DNA of 64,000 bases from Bimastos eiseni (taxonomy: Eukaryota > Annelida > Clitellata > Crassiclitellata > Lumbricidae), in the NCBI GenBank assembly GCA_959347315.1, contig OY365806.1, positions 54,179,862 to 54,243,861 on the forward strand. Direction: 5' to 3'. Positions 1-10,469 of the stretch are shown here, piece by piece. The notes under the pieces were generated by a model, which searched no databases, was not told the origin of the DNA, and saw only the letters and a program-made list of their open reading frames with translations. Each line of letters opens with the position of its first letter. The stretch's first letter is position 1. Both the position numbers and the translations under genes were made by a program.

Positions 1-264
1 CCCTAAAGTTCAAATGCATTTTGTCAATGTTATGATCTCATTATATTACACTTAACCTTTTCACTTTGCAGATGTATAATGGACAATGTTATGCTCTCAT
101 TGTATTACCCTTTCACTTTGTAACATGTACACTGTGTCCAGATACAATGAGACTCCCTAATGATTATATGAAAATAAATATAAAATAATCGTCAAGTTTC
201 AAAATTCGAAAGCTGTTTTAATCCTGATATATTTATCTATGTCCTGCATAAAATATGATAGGTC
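1..264. other. AT-rich non-coding stretch with a short direct repeat
   Basis: No coding potential is visible. A segment of about 40 bp containing AATGTTATG and CTCATT near 23-70 recurs in diverged form at about 79-120, so this is a two-copy tandem duplication. The stretch ends at the target duplication of the hAT-type element that starts at 273. Confidence 0.5.
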
Positions 265-272
265 CTGTAATG

Positions 273-2850
273 CAGGGCTGTTAACAATACTTGAAAATAG
301 TATTGCAATAGCAATACCAATACTTTCTAAATAAAAGTATCGCGATACTAATACTTTGCAATACAAATACCAATACTTTTACCAATACTTTTCAATATGC
401 TTGCTGGATTCGATCTTAGCCTAATTTATAATTCATGCACCGATAATAATTGAAAATTTCCCAAGGAATCGCTTGGCCCGGTTGGGCCAATCATAAGATA
501 AGATTAATGGTTACTCGTCAAAATTCCATGTACACACTTTTCTCTTAAACACAGATGTCGCCCCAATCTAAACTTTTCTTCTATATGAAAATATGGTGTT
601 TTGAACCTGTAGCAGCATTTTTTTTTGTATTTTGCTGACATACCCGGTAGTCATTCGCAGTGGCGTAGTGAGGGGGGCGAACCGCCCCGAGCGGCACTTG
701 CCCTAGGGGCGGCATTTTTGGAGAAAAATAAATAAGAAATTATTTTTGTATAACTTGCAATCTTCAGGATTCTTGCTGCTCTTGTCTAAGCCTAAAGTTT
801 TTTTTGCTATTTCTCGACTTAAAACTAACATATACGATATACCGAAGGATCATCGGATGGCACCTAGTGTCAATAGACACACTGCAAAATGGCAATGCCG
901 CCTCTGTCTATCTTGCCATGGCTTTCGCCATGGCTTTCGCACCTATCAAATGAAATAAATTTTGCAATAATAATAACGCGCAAATTTTTATATTTATGAA
1001 AAATCATTCTTTCCTAAGTAAAAAGTTGGATTAATTAAGGACAATCTCTGCTTAAATATAAATTTGATTTATGAAAAAACTAGCAAAACGCATCATGCAT
1101 TGATGCAAATAAAGTTTTATGAAACATAAATTTGAGTAATGAAAGACGTTTTTGCCTACTTTGAGTGATGAAAAATTAATGCAAAGTTGCATTCACAATC
1201 GAAATCTAACTTAAATAGAGGTTGGATTTATCAAAAACTCTTTCTTAATTAGAATCTGAGTTCATGAAAGAGTTAGGCCTAACCTAAACAGAATTTGGAT
1301 TTTCAAAACTAAAACTAATTAAAATAAGCTAATTAAAACCTACTTAAGACCCACGATTAGAGAATCACTACATTCCAATTTAGCAATTCTTTCAGTTGAA
1401 CGCTTGTTGACAGACACAATTAACTTTGACAAGGTTATTAGTAATTTTCCTGCAGGGAAAGCAAGAAAAGTAAATTTTTAAATTGTAACAGTTGACAGGT
1501 ATAATGAAAGTATGAGACCGTACCATATCCGTATGATAAGTTCATTCTTCATTACGAAAAATTATATAGCGGCCCTTCAAGGTTATTACTCATGAGCGCT
1601 CCAATTAGTCAAATTTATCAGTTACTAATCTATTCTAAGTACCATACTTACTATGGTCTCTCTATGATTAAATTATTGTTTAGGCCTAGGACTTTCTTTT
1701 CAATACGTATAGAGAAAGAATAGGCCCCATGATTTGTATTGTTTTACTTTAATTTTATGGTAACTGTTTATAATTTTCTATCTACCCTGCAAGACGTTTA
1801 GTAATTTTATTGTGAGGCTTGCTTTATTTGTTTGTTTTATAACTGGTTAATTTCTTAATTAATACAATCTTATTCTATTTTCATATCTTTATATCTAATG
1901 ATAATGCATTTTAATTAGTCAAAGGACATACAGCTTTAATTTTGAATTTTGTGCATGCTGATACTGTTACTAACAGTTGGCCCTACAATTATTTGAATAC
2001 TGAATAGAATAATCATAATGTATAATTGTATATAATAGCTTAATGAAAGCACTCAAAACAGGCGCCCTATGCCTATCTCCTTGTGAATATCTCGGGGTAG
2101 GCCTATATATACAAGAACGAAGTGATGGAAAAATAGGCAGGGGCTGCATTTTGTACCTTCGCCCCAGGCGGCGCTTTGCCTCGCTACGCCACTGGTCATT
2201 CGTACATCTGGCTTCACAACTAATGGTTGATGAATAAGCTTGTTATTTTAAAAGGATCTAAAATTTATAGCCCCTGAATATTGCCCAAAACTGTTGACAC
2301 CAAGGAACATGGGCTTTCCAGTCCTGTGCATATTGGTCCTTGGGCCAATCACAATGTCTTTGAAGTAGCCTTCAGGCAAGCTGTTCAAGCACAATGCTCT
2401 GATATCGCACTTGCAATCTTCGTTTCATCAGTCCTATTCATTTTCAAGATCAACTAAATTCTCAAGCACTCTAAAATTAATTAGGCAAACCACTTCTACC
2501 AGTGAACGCAAAAGGACGTAGGCCTACTACGGTCATTTCTTCATTCATGCAATATTCCATCTATTCACACCAAGGTTTATATGGCCAAAAGAGGCTATAC
2601 ATGTACATGTATATAGAGGCCTAAACTTATCAATGCGCAACGATTGACTTTGCATATTTCTTGAGAAATCATATAAATATCAGTGACAAAAAGTATTGGT
2701 ATCGAGTTATCGCTGACAGGGTAGAAATAGGTATCGCAATACACATGCAATACCAGCAAAATAAATCTATCGCGATACTCGCTGCGATACTGACAAAAGT
2801 ATCGCTATACTTTGGTATCGCGATACTTTATCGCAATATTAACAGCCCTG
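273..2850. mobile_element. Non-autonomous hAT-type element (outer), interrupted by a second element
   Basis: The ends are inverted copies of CAGGGCTGTTAA, and the element is flanked on both sides by the identical 8-bp direct repeat CTGTAATG (265-272 and 2851-2858). An 8-bp duplication with a CAG-type terminus is the signature of the hAT superfamily. The subterminal regions (about 290-400 and 2690-2840) are packed with short palindromic motifs of the type GTATCGCGATAC, as expected for transposase binding sites. No transposase frame is present. Without the nested insertion at 658-2194 the element is about 1.0 kb. Assignment to hAT rests on the duplication length and terminal bases. Confidence 0.85.
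658..2194. mobile_element. Non-autonomous hAT-type element (inner), nested in the outer one
   Basis: The element starts with CAGTGGCGTAGTGAGG and ends with the complement of CAGTGGCGTAGCGAGG. It is flanked by a perfect 8-bp duplication, GTCATTCG (650-657 and 2195-2202). The terminal 60 bp are GC-rich (GGCGGC, CGCCCC) while the interior is AT-rich and non-coding. A second, opposite-orientation copy of its right half is found at 27602-28210. It inserted into the outer element after that one had landed, so the two give a relative age order. Confidence 0.9.
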
Positions 2851-2970
2851 CTGTAATGACGTCAGTTGCATCTCCATGCAAGTTTTAAGGAGGGCCTAAA
2901 ATTCATCTACAGAATTTTCAACTGTTTCTAAATGTTGTCAATATACCGCCATAAATTTGATGATGAGTGC

Positions 2971-3127
2971 TCTGCCCAAAGACAGGTCCATTGGCTTTAT
3001 GCCACCTGGGGATGAGATGAGTGAAGTGGTTTCCCATTGCCTTCCTCACAGACAATTATGAGTGAGCAACTTGTCCAAGGTCGCTATGCAGTGACTTGGG
3101 GTGGGTTCAAACCTGCGATCCTCTGAA
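2971..3127 (-). repeat. tRNA-derived SINE, family 2, minus copy
   Basis: Read on the minus strand, the segment starts with a tRNA-like B box (GGTTTGAACCC) followed by a body that includes GACAAGTTGCTCAC and ATAATTGTC. The same order and spelling occur on the plus strand at 9822-9950, where the B box is GGTTCGAACCC. The two copies define a dispersed Pol III SINE. The A-box end of this copy is not clear. Confidence 0.7.
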
Positions 3128-3602
3128 TCGTGATTTTTTTAAATCTGATTTTTTATTTAAATCAGATTTTTTACATTTAATCAGAATACTATGTTTTAGG
3201 TGTTAAAATGAACATCAGAGTTCCATAGAAATCTTTGGGAAGAACAGAGTTTGAATATCTTGCCAAGTTCGAATACCAAGTATCACGAGTTGATAAAAAT
3301 CAATTTTTAATTCAATTTCAATTTTGCAGAGTTCAAGTTCCAAATATTTAAAAAGTCTGATTGTCTTGATTTTTAAATTTGGCAGTTTGCATATGGATAA
3401 TATGTAAATAATTAAAATGGCTAATATAATGTGCTACTTATAAATATGTGTGCTGGTTAAGTGATCAATTGGAAGGAGGGGAATGTTCAGGGAAATGTCC
3501 TAGACCCGTTCCATTCACTTGTAATGTGCCAGATGATTCTGAATGTTATTAAATTTTTCAGAGCTGTTAATGATGCCAATTTTAATAAAATTCTCTTTTC
3601 AG
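3128..3602 (+). other. EXOSC4: Intron of EXOSC4 upstream of the last exon
   Basis: AT-rich DNA that ends in a pyrimidine-rich acceptor, TTCTCTTTTCAG, directly before the first codon homologous to RRP41. No earlier exon of the gene was found between position 1 and here, so the intron reaches back past the mobile elements at 273-2850 and probably out of the window. Confidence 0.6.
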
Positions 3603-3971
3603 GTTCTGCAGTCTGATGGTAGCAATTACTGTGGTTGTCTAAATGCTGCTATGCTGGCTGTGGTTGATGCTAGCATTCCAGTCAGAGATCTCGTCTGTGC
3701 ATGCTCTGCTGGACTTGCTGACAATCGACCAATCACAGACATGAATTACATAGAAGAATCCCAGGGAAGACCAGAACTGATGATTACTCTTCTGCCAAAG
3801 TCGAGCAAAATTGTTGGTCTTTCACTGAATGGACGATTACATGACAACTACTGGGATACAGTGATGGAAGCTGCAGTCAAAGGATGTAATGACGTATTTA
3901 ATTTTATGAACAAAAGCGTTCGAGAACATATGATTGATTTATCGGCATCTCTTGGTTGTGCTGATGACTGA
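3603..3971 (+). CDS. EXOSC4: Exosome complex component RRP41 (EXOSC4), last coding exon
   Basis: This exon encodes the C-terminal 122 residues of RRP41, one of the six RNase PH-like ring subunits of the RNA exosome, which threads RNA for 3'-5' degradation in nucleus and cytoplasm. The signature VLQSDGSNYCGCLNAA, followed by IPVRDLVCACSAG and the C-terminal stretch around VMEAAVKGCNDV, matches the second half of the RNase PH fold of animal RRP41. The exon begins at phase 0 right after TTTTCAG and ends with TGA at 3969-3971. Animal RRP41 is about 245 residues, so roughly half the protein lies on exons outside the window. As in other animal exosome rings, catalysis is not expected here. No break is seen in the exon. 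I did not find an AATAAA signal in the 700 bp downstream. Confidence 0.93.
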   Translation, partial: VLQSDGSNYCGCLNAAMLAVVDASIPVRDLVCACSAGLADNRPITDMNYIEESQGRPELMITLLPKSSKIVGLSLNGRLHDNYWDTVMEAAVKGCNDVFNFMNKSVREHMIDLSASLGCADD

Positions 3972-6689
3972 TGACTTTGTACAGTTTCTGATATGCCATC
4001 TGCCACAGATGAAAGTAATGCACTGCCCCTGCAGCTGTATTTTGACTTTTGTTGCAACTTTTGTAATTGACACTTGTAAGCACTTTGTGCATGCTGTTAT
4101 CATTTTATTTGCTTTGGCTGCTAAGCCAAGGCTGTTATTTTGACAAGTACTGTATCTTATACTGCACATCTGCAAAAAGCTTTCAAGATGTTTGGGCAAT
4201 CTGGCAGTATTGTTTTACTAATGACATGTGATTCACTTAAATTTAACATGTTGGGGAAACAAGATAGTGAGCATTAGCACATAGTCAACTCAGAGCCAGA
4301 CTACTGAATGTTTTGAGGTCAGTGTGAAAGCTGTTGAAGTCAAGTCTAGAGAGAGAAAAAAATTCGAATGCAGAAAATGTTAAAAATGCTAGCTTAGAAA
4401 TAGCTTTGAAAAATTTAAAACCTGACATTCATTCCAGGCTTCTGGTGCTGGTGATTGCTATTTAATGGTGTAAGTGAAATGATTCTCCATGCCAATAATG
4501 ATCAAGGCTTGTCCAAAGGAGATGATCTTAAATTTAGTTTTGTTCTTAATCTGGAGCCAGTGCAGTATCTGTTGCATTAATTTTAAATGAGAATTTGAGC
4601 AGGTTGTCTCTGATGGTGAAGTTAGGAATGTATGGATGCTCTTTTTATTTGTAAAAACACCAGTGCTGACGGGATGGCATCTTAAATTGAGACCATCTCA
4701 GAATTTTTGACCACAGGTTGCCACATATATTAAATACTAGCTGAAGTACCAGGCTTTGCCCAGGTTGAACCACATATTTTATTGTTTTTTTCTCGGCTTC
4801 TAAAAGGTATTCATGCAAAATTTTGGAGCAATCGCTCGAGTTGATCGAGAACAATGATTTTTGACTAGATGATGAAAGGGAGTGGCTACAAGAGGATGAA
4901 GGAGGAGACCCAGAGAGAAGTGGCAACATTGGACATGCGAACCTGCCGAAAAGGCGGAAAACTAAAGAAGGACTAAAGAAAGTAACACTTACAAATACTG
5001 ATTCTGAATCCATACTATTATTTACCACATGATATTGTGTTCAAATTGGACCAACCCACCCAAAAGTATAGCAGTTTACATATTTCTTACCTTCATATTT
5101 CGCTTATACCAGAGGTTTTTTTTATTTTAGCGCTCCATTCTCCATTTGAATGCTTTCCCCTTGGACGAAAATTTATATAGGCTCCAGACTCTTACCTTCA
5201 GTTTGGTACCAAAGAACAAACTTTTGCGTCAACTTGAAATGACAGTGCTTCCCCCACACATAATGAAAAGATTTTCAAGTTTGTATGGCGTTCCAGATTT
5301 GTGGCAATTCCAAATGGAGTAGTCTTACAGTTTTACAAGTCTGATGTTCTATTTATTGGCCATCATGGAATGAGTCGTTTTAACTTTCCATCTGGTCAAA
5401 AAAAGTCACAACACCCTTTTGGTGATCTGATTGGCACTCTAGTCTGCCTGAGACTCTTGTCACTAGGCTGTACAGTTAGTGTCTTCAATTTGGTGATGAT
5501 CAACACTAATGGGAAAAATGTCAAATCACATAAAGGCGCCCCAAAAAATTCACCGGACTTGCATGAATCCCACGATCCAGCCTGGTAGGACGAGGGCAGG
5601 TACTCCCAATACCAGGTGATTACACTTGCATGTTTGACAGTGTAGGTCATTTGTTTAGATGCACATGAATTTAGCTATGGTTGGGTGGTACAGATTTCAA
5701 GTTGAAGGACTCAGAAGGAGCAAAAGTTTCCAAGTTAGGCTGAAATGCAGTGTGTCCGATTTGTTGGGGGCTCCGGGGGGTCAGGAGGTTGGACCTCCAT
5801 GTTTCCTTTTCTGACCCTCAAGTTCATTACCCATGTTGTAGTGCAGGCGACTGCATTTGCTGCGCAATCTGTCTTCAATGGTTGTGGACTTTGACATATT
5901 GTGTGGGTGTGGAATTCAATTTTACTTGGTGACTCGGTTTGGAGTTACAAATTCTGATCAGAAAAGCATGTCTGATCAAGAGAACAACAAAGGAAGTGAC
6001 CATAGGCTATTGCAGGGTACATCACACAGTCGATTGAAGGGCTTTTGAGACAAGGAATAGGGCACTCAAAGGCCAAAATAACACAACTCTGAAAGAGATA
6101 GAAAGAGAGAGAGGTACAGAGACAGGGTACGCAACTATTTTTGAGTAGTTTTGGTAGCTTAGTAACTCTAACTAGTTCTCGGATACTCGTTATTACCACA
6201 ATGGCTTCTACTAAATAGACCATAGCATAAGTTCTAACTAAAGCTCTGGCACACCAATAAAGTTAAATCTCCAATGAAACAACTAACAAGCTACTGAACA
6301 GCCAAAGAAACAGAATTTTGTTTTGTTTTTTGTTATACAACAAAAAATAAAATTTAGGCTCACAGAAAGCCAACAGACAGCCTAAGAATAAGATTATGAG
6401 ATGTCATCATATCAGTAATTGGAAAACTCGAACCAGAAATTGCAATTTTCCAACTGGAAGTGGAAACATGCGAGTACTCGAGTACAACAAAAACTACTCG
6501 AGTAACTTTTGGAGGCGAGTACTCGGGCACTCGCGGCAGTACTTGTCATTGCATAATCCTAGCGCATTATTCTTTCGTTCGTTCATTCATTCACTCATAC
6601 ATTCATTATAAAATTTATATAGTGCCCCTCAAGCAAGTGTATTCGAAGGCCCTCCCTGCCCAACTAGAATAGTTTAGAATGATCCTTAA
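3972..6689. other. Presumed EXOSC4 3' UTR and intergenic DNA
   Basis: The first few hundred bases are the likely 3' untranslated region. Around 4737-4773 there is a fragment of the dispersed repeat described at 6996. The reading frames at 5301-5588 and 5750-5932 have no recognisable domain. Near 6150-6540 there are short ACTCGAGTACTCG-like words that look like a degenerate transposon terminus. I see no supportable gene. Confidence 0.5.
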
Positions 6690-6965
6690 GTCTCGGACAG
6701 AGTCAAGAAGGGTAAGATGAGGAAAGGTTTCAACCACCAAGCAGTGGTCAACACTCACCAGAAGTCTTCGACCCCATAGCCGGATGAATTGAGTTTTAAT
6801 AGCATCGAGGAGAAAGCAGTTAGAAGCCAGCTAATCTGAGAGGCATCCATAGCAACGCAAATCTGCAGTACAATCACCAAAGCAGAGCCAGAGGGACAGT
6901 GAATGTATCCCTTCACATCGTCAGCATAGAGTTGGTCAATGAGACCACGCAATGTCAACAAAGGA
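6690..6965 (-). pseudogene. LINE reverse transcriptase fragment (YADD region)
   Basis: On the minus strand the frame reads DQLYADDVKGYIHCPSGSA followed by a decayed segment with AMDA and then words like NSSGYGV. This matches the catalytic YADD motif and the following palm-thumb region of CR1/L2-like non-LTR reverse transcriptases. The rest of the element is absent and the frame breaks after the motif, so this is a relic. The clade assignment is tentative. Confidence 0.75.
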
Positions 6966-6995
6966 TCAATGCCTGCCGTTTAGATTTATAGCCTA

Positions 6996-7180
6996 CTAGC
7001 TGGGGTACCCGGCATTCGCCCGGGTTGAGACAGGTTTTTGGCCCTGGAGAGGAAGACGGCGGCCGCGGGTTCACTAACCCATCTACTGGGTGCCCGAGGT
7101 GTTCCCCGAGTGAACGGCGAAGGTTTCGAGTGAATAGCTGTAAAAGTGTGCAAATGCATAAACGGAGAGAAAATAGACAC
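6996..7180 (+). repeat. Dispersed repeat R1, nearly complete copy
   Basis: The copy runs from ACTAGCTGGGGTACCCGG through TTTTTGGCCCTGGAGAG, a GCGGCCGCGGGTT segment, GAAGGTTTCGAGTGAATAG and GTGCAAATGCATAAACGG. The same ordered blocks recur at 4737, 7425, 7680, 12680 (-), 13015 (-), 32959, 41275 and 41570. It has no reading frame of its own and is often followed by GACA-rich tails. It could be the untranslated end of a retroelement; the family is not known to me. Confidence 0.75.
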
Positions 7181-7189
7181 TGATGCGTG

Positions 7190-7400
7190 CAAAGTGTTAC
7201 CACTAACTTAACCTTCCAAATAATATTCCCAGCCGAAATATCTTCGCGAACTCTTCACCATCCAGCCAACCCGCTCTACCCGATCGTCCTCTCGCCTCAC
7301 CCTCACTCGACCCCCGATTACATCTCATCTGAAGTTCTCCAACCGCGCCATATCAAACCCCGCACCTCGTCTCCGGAACGACCTTCCTTTTGAATTTCGT
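7190..7400 (+). pseudogene. LINE reverse transcriptase C-terminal fragment
   Basis: The nucleotide sequence from about 7240 (TCTTCGCGAACTCTTCACCATCC) to 7375 is closely similar to 63400-63500, where it is part of a recognisable CR1/L2-like C-terminus. Frames are broken. It sits between two pieces of repeat R1. Confidence 0.65.
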
Positions 7401-7424
7401 GTCCTTTTGAATTGGGTGTCCATG

Positions 7425-7790
7425 GTGTTCCCCGAGCGATCGGCGAAGGTTTCGAGTGAATAGATGTAAAGGTGTGGAAATGCATAAACGGAATTGTGTA
7501 TATAGGCACTGATACGTACAAAGAACACTGTGCAAACGATTTCCAGCCCTAGACCTGCTACATGTATCTCCCAAACCGTCCATTCGTAAAAGAAATAGGT
7601 GTGGCAGAGAGAAATCACGTGCACATGTAAAGCATTCGTAGGTCGGGGACCAACGTGTGTCGCTCATGCCGACTGAAAAGGAAACTTTCCTTGAGGGTCC
7701 TGAAACAGATTTTTGGCCCTGGAGACCTGGAAGACTGCGTGCGCGGGTTCAGGAACCCATCGACTGCGTGTATTAGGTGCCCTTAGAACG
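7425..7790 (+). repeat. Dispersed repeat R1, two partial copies
   Basis: 7425-7530 repeats the 3' blocks of R1 (GAAGGTTTCGAGTGAATAG, GGAAATGCATAAACGG). 7680-7775 repeats its 5' blocks (AAGGAAACTTTCCTT, TTTTTGGCCCTGGAGA). The same arrangement of a whole copy followed by a second truncated one is seen at 41275-41735, suggesting that R1 moves or amplifies as a dimer. Confidence 0.65.
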
Positions 7791-7991
7791 TTTTATGTAT
7801 TTTTATGCATTTCCGACCCTTTGCTTCTTTTATGACAAATCGGACGCTGCTGAAATGGCGGAATACTGTGAGGCCTGGGGATTTTGCACATATGACAAGA
7901 TCATAAGAATATACAGTATAGAAAAGAAGTGTTGTAGTACTAAGTATAATTGCATGAAACTTGAATATGTTATATTGGTAGCGTGCGTAAG

Positions 7992-7992
<1 letters not shown>

Positions 7993-8038
<46 letters not shown>
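7993..8038. repeat. (AC)n(AT)n microsatellite
   Basis: A pure AC dinucleotide run passes directly into an AT run. The reading frames across it (poly Thr-His, poly Val-Cys) are artefacts. Confidence 0.97.
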
Positions 8039-8065
8039 GTACCAATTCGATACCAATACGATTGA

Positions 8066-8837
8066 TGTGACTGCGACGGCTGACAGGACTAGCTGCAGGA
8101 AGATACGTGTTGTGCAGGCGACAGAATTCCATTAAAACGAGCCAGAGTAGCAGCATCCGACTGAGAGCGTATATAGAAGGTAAATGACGTTGAAGGGACG
8201 CTGCATGACCAGTTGAGTAGGACCGTATTTCGGCAGTTGGCTACAGGGTTTCGACCGGACAAGTACGTTGTAGATTGAAGGAATCCAACTTAACCTGAAG
8301 TTGTCGAACGCAGGGGGCTCGGTGAACTTTCGTGTGGTATTGATGAAGTACAATCGGCTACAAGGTTTCGACCGGGCAAGGTGTAGATTGAAAGAATGCA
8401 ACTTAGCCTGAAGTTGTCGAACATGCCCGGCTCTGGGACTTATAAGTAGAAATTGACGGAAGTGTTAAGATTAGGAGCGTCTAACAGCAACAGCGAAATA
8501 TAGCCTATGTAGAAAACTAGAAATAGGCTTTGGATTAAACGGACGAGGCATGGCATTAATAAAGAGCGAGAAGGATCGAAGGAAAAATAAGTCTGAGAAC
8601 TGTATCGGACGTAGAGACGAAACCCGACGGCAGAACTGAAAGGACTGACGAAATTGAAGTTGCGTAAGAGAAGAGATTTTTATTTATAAGAGAATTAAAT
8701 AGTCCTTAGATATTAAGGACTGAGTTTAGTTGCTCAAGTTCAATTTTTGACTTTTGTGACTTTTGTGATTTACTATATTTTCGTTCCGTTGTTGTCTGCA
8801 TCAATAAATTTTGAAATATCTACTCTCTCACTTGACA
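8066..8837 (+). mobile_element. LTR of a retrotransposon with duplicated U3 module
   Basis: Two tandem copies of a module of about 80-110 bp (GGCTAC...GGTTTCGACCGG...GATTGAA...CCTGAAGTTGTCGAAC) at about 8225-8310 and 8345-8425 lie just upstream of a TATA box (TATAAG, 8441-8446). A polyadenylation signal AATAAA follows at 8803-8808, and a gag-like start lies 40 bp further on. A TG start near 8066 and a CA end near 8837 are plausible but not proven, because the second LTR was not found. Confidence 0.6.
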
Positions 8838-8874
8838 AAATAGCTTTGAGTGTGACCGAGGTAGAAGTTACTAC

Positions 8875-9450
8875 AATGAGTAGACAAGGGTCACGTGCGT
8901 CTTCGTCAATGTCACCTAAATTCGATACACAGATGCAGTTGATGGAATAAAGAGGAGAGCGACAGAAGATACAGGTAGAGCTACAGAGGACACAGACAGA
9001 GGTAAGAGAAGAGTGACAGAGGACACAGATGGAGAGAATGGGAAGATTAAGTAACCAGACAAAGGAGGACAGTAAGAGACAAATGGCCTTAATGATGTGT
9101 ATGATGAATAAATTAGTGTATGTGCCAGAATCAGTACCCTCTACCTGTATTGCTAAAAATGTAATGCCTCGTGAACTTATAGAGCGTTGAGAGGTACCGT
9201 CCAATGCCGTGGTTTTGAACCCGAATCCTGATCGGTCATCTGAACCGGTTGTATCTCTTAGGAGAACCGTGGCCTTACCACCGGAACCACATGATCTCGT
9301 TACTAAGGAAGTCAGGAGGAGTAAAGGGTTAAAGAAAAAGTGAGGCCTGACTATAGAGAGCTGGCCCAATACTCTTTGATACCTGGTAGCTACCATAAGG
9401 AGTTTGCATTGTATCAAGAGGTAAAGTCTGGGGCCCATGTTTACCTACAA
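8875..9450 (+). pseudogene. Gag-like remnant of an LTR retrotransposon
   Basis: The frame opens with ATG just after the LTR and reads through stops as a Gln/Arg/Thr-rich coiled-coil segment (words like RGERQKIQVELQRTQTEV) and then MMCMMNKLVYVPES. At least three in-frame stops interrupt the first 400 bp. Position after an LTR and the coiled-coil composition suggest gag; there is no zinc knuckle to prove it. Confidence 0.45.
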
Positions 9451-9821
9451 TAACCACGAAGGACGGACGAACCGCCCTCATTCACAAGCTACGGATTAGC
9501 AACCCGGAGCGAGGGCGGGGGCACCACAATACGTGTTCTAAGGTAGACCAAATACCTGAATGTGTGTGTATAGACTATAAAGTGCATCCAAAAAGACCGA
9601 CCTAAATACTAGAAGAAGGATGGGTCGTTCAGATTCGGACAAGAGGAGAATTATGATCAGTGTAGTCTGCACCCAAATTTTGTGTGTCCACAAAATCCTC
9701 CCAATGATTATCAGCACATAATTATATATTATGCCGAATTAAAACCTGTGCATGAGGCACCAACTATTGGCGCCTTCCAGCGCCAATCAGATGTGTAGTC
9801 TTACTTAAAGCCTAAAGGTAA

Positions 9822-9950
9822 GATGGGCTCGGTGAAGCAGCGGAATGTTCGGTGCCTCGCGTTCGGAGGATCGCAGGTTCGAACCCATCCCGAATCACTG
9901 CATAAATGGACAAGTTGCTCACCCATAATTGTCACCTCGCCTCTGTTGGC
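9822..9950 (+). repeat. tRNA-derived SINE, family 2, plus copy
   Basis: The head resembles a tRNA with an A-box-like segment near 9825-9845 and a B box GGTTCGAACCC near 9874. The body (CACTGCATAA, GACAAGTTGCTCACCCATAATTG) matches the minus copy at 2971-3127. The tRNA moiety is degenerate and would not fold into a functional tRNA. Confidence 0.75.
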
Positions 9951-10059
9951 CCCAAATTATATTATGTTATATAGGCCTATGCTTACAGGTAATCTGTTCT
10001 GTATTGCATTGGTTTGTTATTTGCTTTGGTTCCTTCGACTGACCACCCCTACCTATTCC

Positions 10060-10465
10060 CATCTCCTCAGAATGCTCATCAACTTATCCATCTCGCACCA
10101 ACATGTGCCTAGGCAGTGGAAGACGGCAATAATCCATCCGATCCCAAAGGTTGTCTCCACATGGCCCCGTCGACTATCGCCCTATCTCGATCGTCCCTGT
10201 TTTGGCGATGGTGTTCGAGCTGGTACAGAAGTACATATACCCAGCCTTCAAGGGTCCGCCTATAGTCGACCTCTTGGCTGACCAGTACGCATTTCGGCCT
10301 ACTAGCTCGACAGCAGCCGCGTTGATCCAACATCATGTCACCGAACTGCTCAGCAATGAAACCTATGAAGGGTCTAGCCATCATTTCGCTGGACATCGCG
10401 AAAGCCTTCGACGCCATACGACATTCCGCACCGGTGCCGAAACTCTCACAGATGCAGCTCCCTGA
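10060..10465 (+). pseudogene. LINE reverse transcriptase, part 1 of an interrupted copy
   Basis: Three overlapping frames together give the finger-palm region of a non-LTR reverse transcriptase: HVPRQWKTAIIHPIPK, then VDYRPISIVPVLAMVFE, LADQYAFRPTSSTAAAL and ISLDIAKAFDAIRHSA. At least two frameshifts separate them. The homology stops abruptly at about 10465 and resumes at about 13205, which marks an insertion of about 2.7 kb. Confidence 0.88.
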
Positions 10466-10469
10466 TGAA

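Noticed and set aside
5301..5588. 95-residue reading frame downstream of EXOSC4
   Set aside because: No domain, no splice or start support and no neighbour context; I could not support it as a gene.
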